Shown piece after piece: positions 6,126-7,709 of a stretch of DNA of 7,709 bases (position 1 is its first letter; every line of letters begins with the position of its first letter). Below the pieces are notes generated by a model. It was not told the DNA's origin and searched no databases. It worked only from the letters and a program-made list of their open reading frames with translations. The stretch lies in NCBI GenBank assembly GCA_003537645.1, contig DPRM01000043.1:3299-11007 (forward strand), written 5' to 3'. This DNA is from Prolixibacteraceae bacterium. Lineage in GTDB: Bacteria > Bacteroidota > Bacteroidia > Bacteroidales > Prolixibacteraceae. A program made the position numbers and the translations under genes.

Positions 6126-6163
6126 TTTGTTTATTCGATGTTACTTATACTTTTATCAAAGTA
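6126..6163 (+). promoter_or_regulatory. candidate rightward early promoter with overlapping operator
   Basis: TTTG at 6126-6129 and TACTTTTA at 6148-6155 (7 of 8 to TAnnTTTG) are 18 bp apart, close to the Bacteroidota -33/-7 arrangement. The -7 box is the left half of a perfect inverted repeat TACTTT-TATC-AAAGTA (6148-6163), a natural position for a repressor operator. TTATTCGAT occurs at 6131-6139 between the boxes and again at 6187-6195 before the first early gene, a second candidate binding word. Transcription would start near 6162 and read the genes from 6214. Confidence 0.45.
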
Positions 6164-6172
6164 GCATTTAGA

Positions 6173-6180
6173 CAAAACTA
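6173..6180 (-). promoter_or_regulatory. candidate leftward promoter (-7 box) for the repressor
   Basis: The minus strand reads TAGTTTTG, an exact TAnnTTTG. It would start the repressor message near 6166, inside or next to the inverted repeat, giving a leader of roughly 75 nt before ATG 6087-6089. No matching -33 box is seen. If real, this and the rightward promoter overlap face to face, as in many phage switches. Confidence 0.35.
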
Positions 6181-6213
6181 AGATAATTATTCGATAAATA
6201 AATAAATAAAGGT

Positions 6214-6429
6214 ATGATGAACGAAAAAAAAGACAAAAAAGCCATTAAAAAAGCACCAATCGCCCCAGTTTTAAAGGGTCTAGAACTATTTAAAACGGTA
6301 ACCTACCCAATTGCCAGAATGTCATCGGTTAGAACTACTGCGCAAATCATCCAAAGTGAGCATGGGATGAGATTCGTTACCCGGAAAAACAAAGAGACAA
6401 AAGTGATAGAAATAACCCGAATAAAATAG
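6214..6429 (+). CDS. small basic protein, first gene of the early operon, function unknown
   Basis: A 71-residue protein rich in Lys and Arg (N terminus NEKKDKKAIKKAP). I do not recognise it with confidence. Residues 30-70 (TYPIARMSSVRTTAQIIQSE, then GMRFVTRKNKETKVIEITRI) look like a compact alpha/beta fold: a helix after SSVRTTA and a strand pair around GMRFVTR and VIEITRI. This layout is familiar from small unnamed proteins next to repressors in Bacteroidota mobile elements. Its position, first behind the switch and facing away from the CI-like gene, is where a Cro-like or excision-control protein usually lies, but no HTH is visible. Two ATGs in a row start it; the first is used. A leader of ATAA repeats precedes it, and the next gene follows after 4 bp. 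Confidence 0.7.
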   Translation: MMNEKKDKKAIKKAPIAPVLKGLELFKTVTYPIARMSSVRTTAQIIQSEHGMRFVTRKNKETKVIEITRIK

Positions 6430-6433
6430 CGCC

Positions 6434-6763
6434 ATGGATAAAAGGATCATTCTTGAAGGACTTTCGCTGGAAGATTTTCAGGGCATTTTACGGGAAACAG
6501 TTAGAGAAGAGATTGCTGCCAACGACAGTAAGAAAGTAGCACCTATGACTAAGACCGAAGCCTGTCGTCAACTGGGAATTACAAATAAAACACTTCAGAA
6601 AATATTGGCTGAAATGAATTTAACAGAAGTGTTTCCCTCGGACATCAATCGGATTCTATTCAAATATCCTAAGTACATCAGAAAGGCAACTACTGCAAAT
6701 CAGCCGTGGGCTAATATTGAAGAAATTAAGTCCAGACAGCATTTTTTAGAGACAGTTCTATAA
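6434..6763 (+). CDS. helix-turn-helix DNA-binding protein (possibly excisionase/MerR-like)
   Basis: A 109-residue protein. Residues 38-61 (MTKTEACRQLGITNKTLQKI) have the shape of a helix-turn-helix: a helix with an Ala-Cys start, a turn at Gly48-Ile49-Thr50, and a recognition helix NKTLQKILAEM. A basic KYPKYIRK follows at 77-84, a possible wing or DNA contact. The N terminus (LEGLSLEDFQGILRETVREEI) is an amphipathic helix like that of Bacteroidota excisionase-like HTH proteins, where it may mediate dimerisation. It follows the previous gene by 4 bp and must be co-transcribed. Likely roles are excisionase/recombination directionality factor or an early transcription regulator; the sequence does not decide. 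The C-terminal 25 residues are unassigned. Confidence 0.75.
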   Translation: MDKRIILEGLSLEDFQGILRETVREEIAANDSKKVAPMTKTEACRQLGITNKTLQKILAEMNLTEVFPSDINRILFKYPKYIRKATTANQPWANIEEIKSRQHFLETVL

Positions 6764-6780
6764 ATATTAATCAATGATTT

Positions 6781-7140
6781 ATGAATGAAAACGTTATGAA
6801 ATTTTTAGAGTTTGAAGGCAAGTCGATTCATTTTCTTGCCGAAGATGGAGCGTATTTGATCGCCATAAAACCGATTTGTGAAGTGCTTGGAGTTGATTAT
6901 TCCAATGAAATCAAAAAGATTGAAGAAAGTGAGTTTCTGAGCGAATACTCATCTGAAAATACCATTGTTTCTTATGATGGTGAACTTCAAAAAATGGTTT
7001 GTCTGCCAGAATGGATCCTTTACGGATGGTTATTTAAAATTGAATCCGATGCTCCAGGATTGTTAGATTTTAAAAGGGAATGTTTTGACATACTCTTCAA
7101 CAATCCAACGATTCAATCAACTGCTGTAAAATTCTTTTGA
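6781..7140 (+). CDS. phage antirepressor N-terminal domain protein (P22_AR_N-like)
   Basis: A 119-residue protein that is nearly all one domain. IHFLAEDGAYLIAIKPICEV (16-35), LGVDYSNEIKKIEE, then KMVCLPEWILYGWLFKIESD (71-90) and LLDFKRECFDILFN (94-107) follow the pattern of the phage antirepressor N-terminal domain: substrate strand, 'KPICE.LG.D' loop, 'M.CLP....GWLF.I', and 'Y..EC...L'. In phage P22 Ant-type proteins this domain is joined to a second C-terminal domain; none follows here. Antirepressors bind the CI-type repressor and release it, so the CI-like protein encoded at 5454-6089 is a possible partner (inference). ATG 6781 is used; ATG 6796, five codons on, is an alternative. The gap to the previous gene is 17 bp. 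Confidence 0.8.
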   Translation: MNENVMKFLEFEGKSIHFLAEDGAYLIAIKPICEVLGVDYSNEIKKIEESEFLSEYSSENTIVSYDGELQKMVCLPEWILYGWLFKIESDAPGLLDFKRECFDILFNNPTIQSTAVKFF

Positions 7141-7202
7141 ATCACCGAATCAATTCAATCAGTTTAAAATTATCAACAATAATCAGCAATAAAAAAAAAC
7201 AA

Positions 7203-7706
7203 ATGGAAAAAACAGCATTACAAATGTTCACTTCTACCGTGAAGAATGATGATGAACATATTTATATCAAACCGTTGTGCGATTTCTTCAAAATTGACCC
7301 GGAGAATCAGGGGGATAAAATCAAAAATGACCTGATTTTGGCAAAATCTTCGGTAAAAAAGCCGAACAAAACGCTGTTTGGTGACAACTACCCGCGGCTT
7401 TGTTTGGATAAAAAAGGTTTTATCCGATGGATTCAGTTACTGAACCCGAATATTATTGACAAGAATCTCCGTCCATCGTTTTTGATATACCAGGAATTAA
7501 TCTTCGAATTTTTATACGGTGCCGCCGAGGAACAGAAAATGATAGGGTCGCTCAATGCGAAACTTCAGAATTTAAAATTGGACTACAGTATGATCGGAAA
7601 TGAAATCAGGACCACCCAGCAAAAACTATTTAGGGCACTCAACAACCGATACCAGTACAGCATTCCCTTTACACATCAGAAAAGGACATTTGAGTTTCCC
7701 GAGTAA
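7203..7706 (+). CDS. second antirepressor-N-like protein with a short C-terminal extension
   Basis: A 167-residue protein. Residues 17-110 repeat the layout of the preceding gene: DEHIYIKPLCDFFKIDPENQ (strand plus KPLC loop), NYPRLCLDKKGFIRWIQLLN (the 'CLP..GWL' position), and FLIYQELIFEFLYG (the 'Y.EC...L' helix). It is therefore probably a distant P22_AR_N-type relative rather than a recent copy. Residues 111-150 (QKMIGSLNAKLQNLKLDYSM, onward) look like a helical or coiled-coil tail ending in a Pro/Phe-rich tip (SIPFTHQ..TFEFPE). The frame is open from a TTG overlapping the upstream stop at 7137, but ATG 7203, after an A-rich leader, is the likelier start. Stop TAA at 7704-7706 is three bases from the window end, so downstream genes are unseen. 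Function as an antirepressor is inferred. Confidence 0.72.
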   Translation: MEKTALQMFTSTVKNDDEHIYIKPLCDFFKIDPENQGDKIKNDLILAKSSVKKPNKTLFGDNYPRLCLDKKGFIRWIQLLNPNIIDKNLRPSFLIYQELIFEFLYGAAEEQKMIGSLNAKLQNLKLDYSMIGNEIRTTQQKLFRALNNRYQYSIPFTHQKRTFEFPE

Positions 7707-7709
7707 AAG

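Noticed and set aside
6194..6209. ATAA microsatellite as a phase-variation switch
   Set aside because: There are only four units, in a leader that is A-rich in the usual Bacteroidota way. There is no frame or promoter spacing it would clearly alter.
4118..7709. Defence, toxin-antitoxin or retron-like cargo
   Set aside because: All genes in this part fit integration and lysogeny control. No nuclease, reverse transcriptase, toxin or methyltransferase motif is visible before the window ends.

Overview
The window looks like a chromosome segment of a Bacteroidota bacterium. The supports are an exact TAnnTTTG-type -7 promoter box, A-rich leaders without Shine-Dalgarno motifs, a HYC_CC_PP family protein (a Bacteroidota family) and Bacteroidota-style tyrosine recombinases. 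A Marinilabiliales/Prolixibacteraceae-like host is a guess from the style of the intergenic repeats, not a demonstrated assignment.

Layout. (1) Bases 1-1882, all on the minus strand and more GC-rich than the rest: a heavy-metal (probably copper/silver) handling cluster. Read in transcription order it has a secreted or membrane-anchored HYC_CC_PP protein, a periplasmic HMA-domain metallochaperone, and the first 292 codons of a CusA/CzcA RND efflux pump that runs off the left edge. (2) Bases 2104-3643, minus strand: a graveyard. The C-terminal ATPase part of a sensor histidine kinase is joined end to end to a decayed tyrosine recombinase. The recombinase has a lost start codon, two compensating frameshifts and two in-frame stops, and is cut off before its catalytic HxxR...Y segment. 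The two broken genes meet within about 10 bp (2641-2650), the scar of a deletion. (3) Bases 3644-4117: a non-coding, repeat-rich boundary. It holds a 14-bp-stem terminator and, 14 bp from it, a 13-bp sequence that reads on the minus strand as the 3' end of a tRNA (T-stem strand plus acceptor strand). This is what a displaced tRNA end at an integration site looks like. Tandem 11-bp repeats just upstream of the next integrase may be its arm or operator sites. (4) Bases 4118-7709: the left end of a temperate phage-like or integrative element. It has an intact 447-aa tyrosine integrase, a convergent S24/LexA-like CI repressor, a divergent control region with a candidate operator over the rightward promoter, and a rightward early operon: a small basic protein, an HTH protein, and two consecutive proteins of the phage antirepressor N-terminal (P22_AR_N-like) type.

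How it fits together (inference): the element on the right inserted into the 3' end of a tRNA gene, probably tRNA-Leu, next to the remains of an older integrated element. The repressor keeps the rightward operon off. Its intact Ala-Gly site and Ser/Lys dyad suggest SOS-type self-cleavage, and the antirepressor-like proteins offer a second possible route to induction. Integrase and repressor transcripts converge, overlap by 8 bp and may share a terminator hairpin. No structural phage genes, conjugation genes, defence system or CRISPR are visible, so whether the element is a prophage or an integrative conjugative or satellite element cannot be decided here. I do not see a clearly novel system; the most unusual parts are the recombinase/kinase scar, the tRNA-end boundary and the paired antirepressor-like genes.
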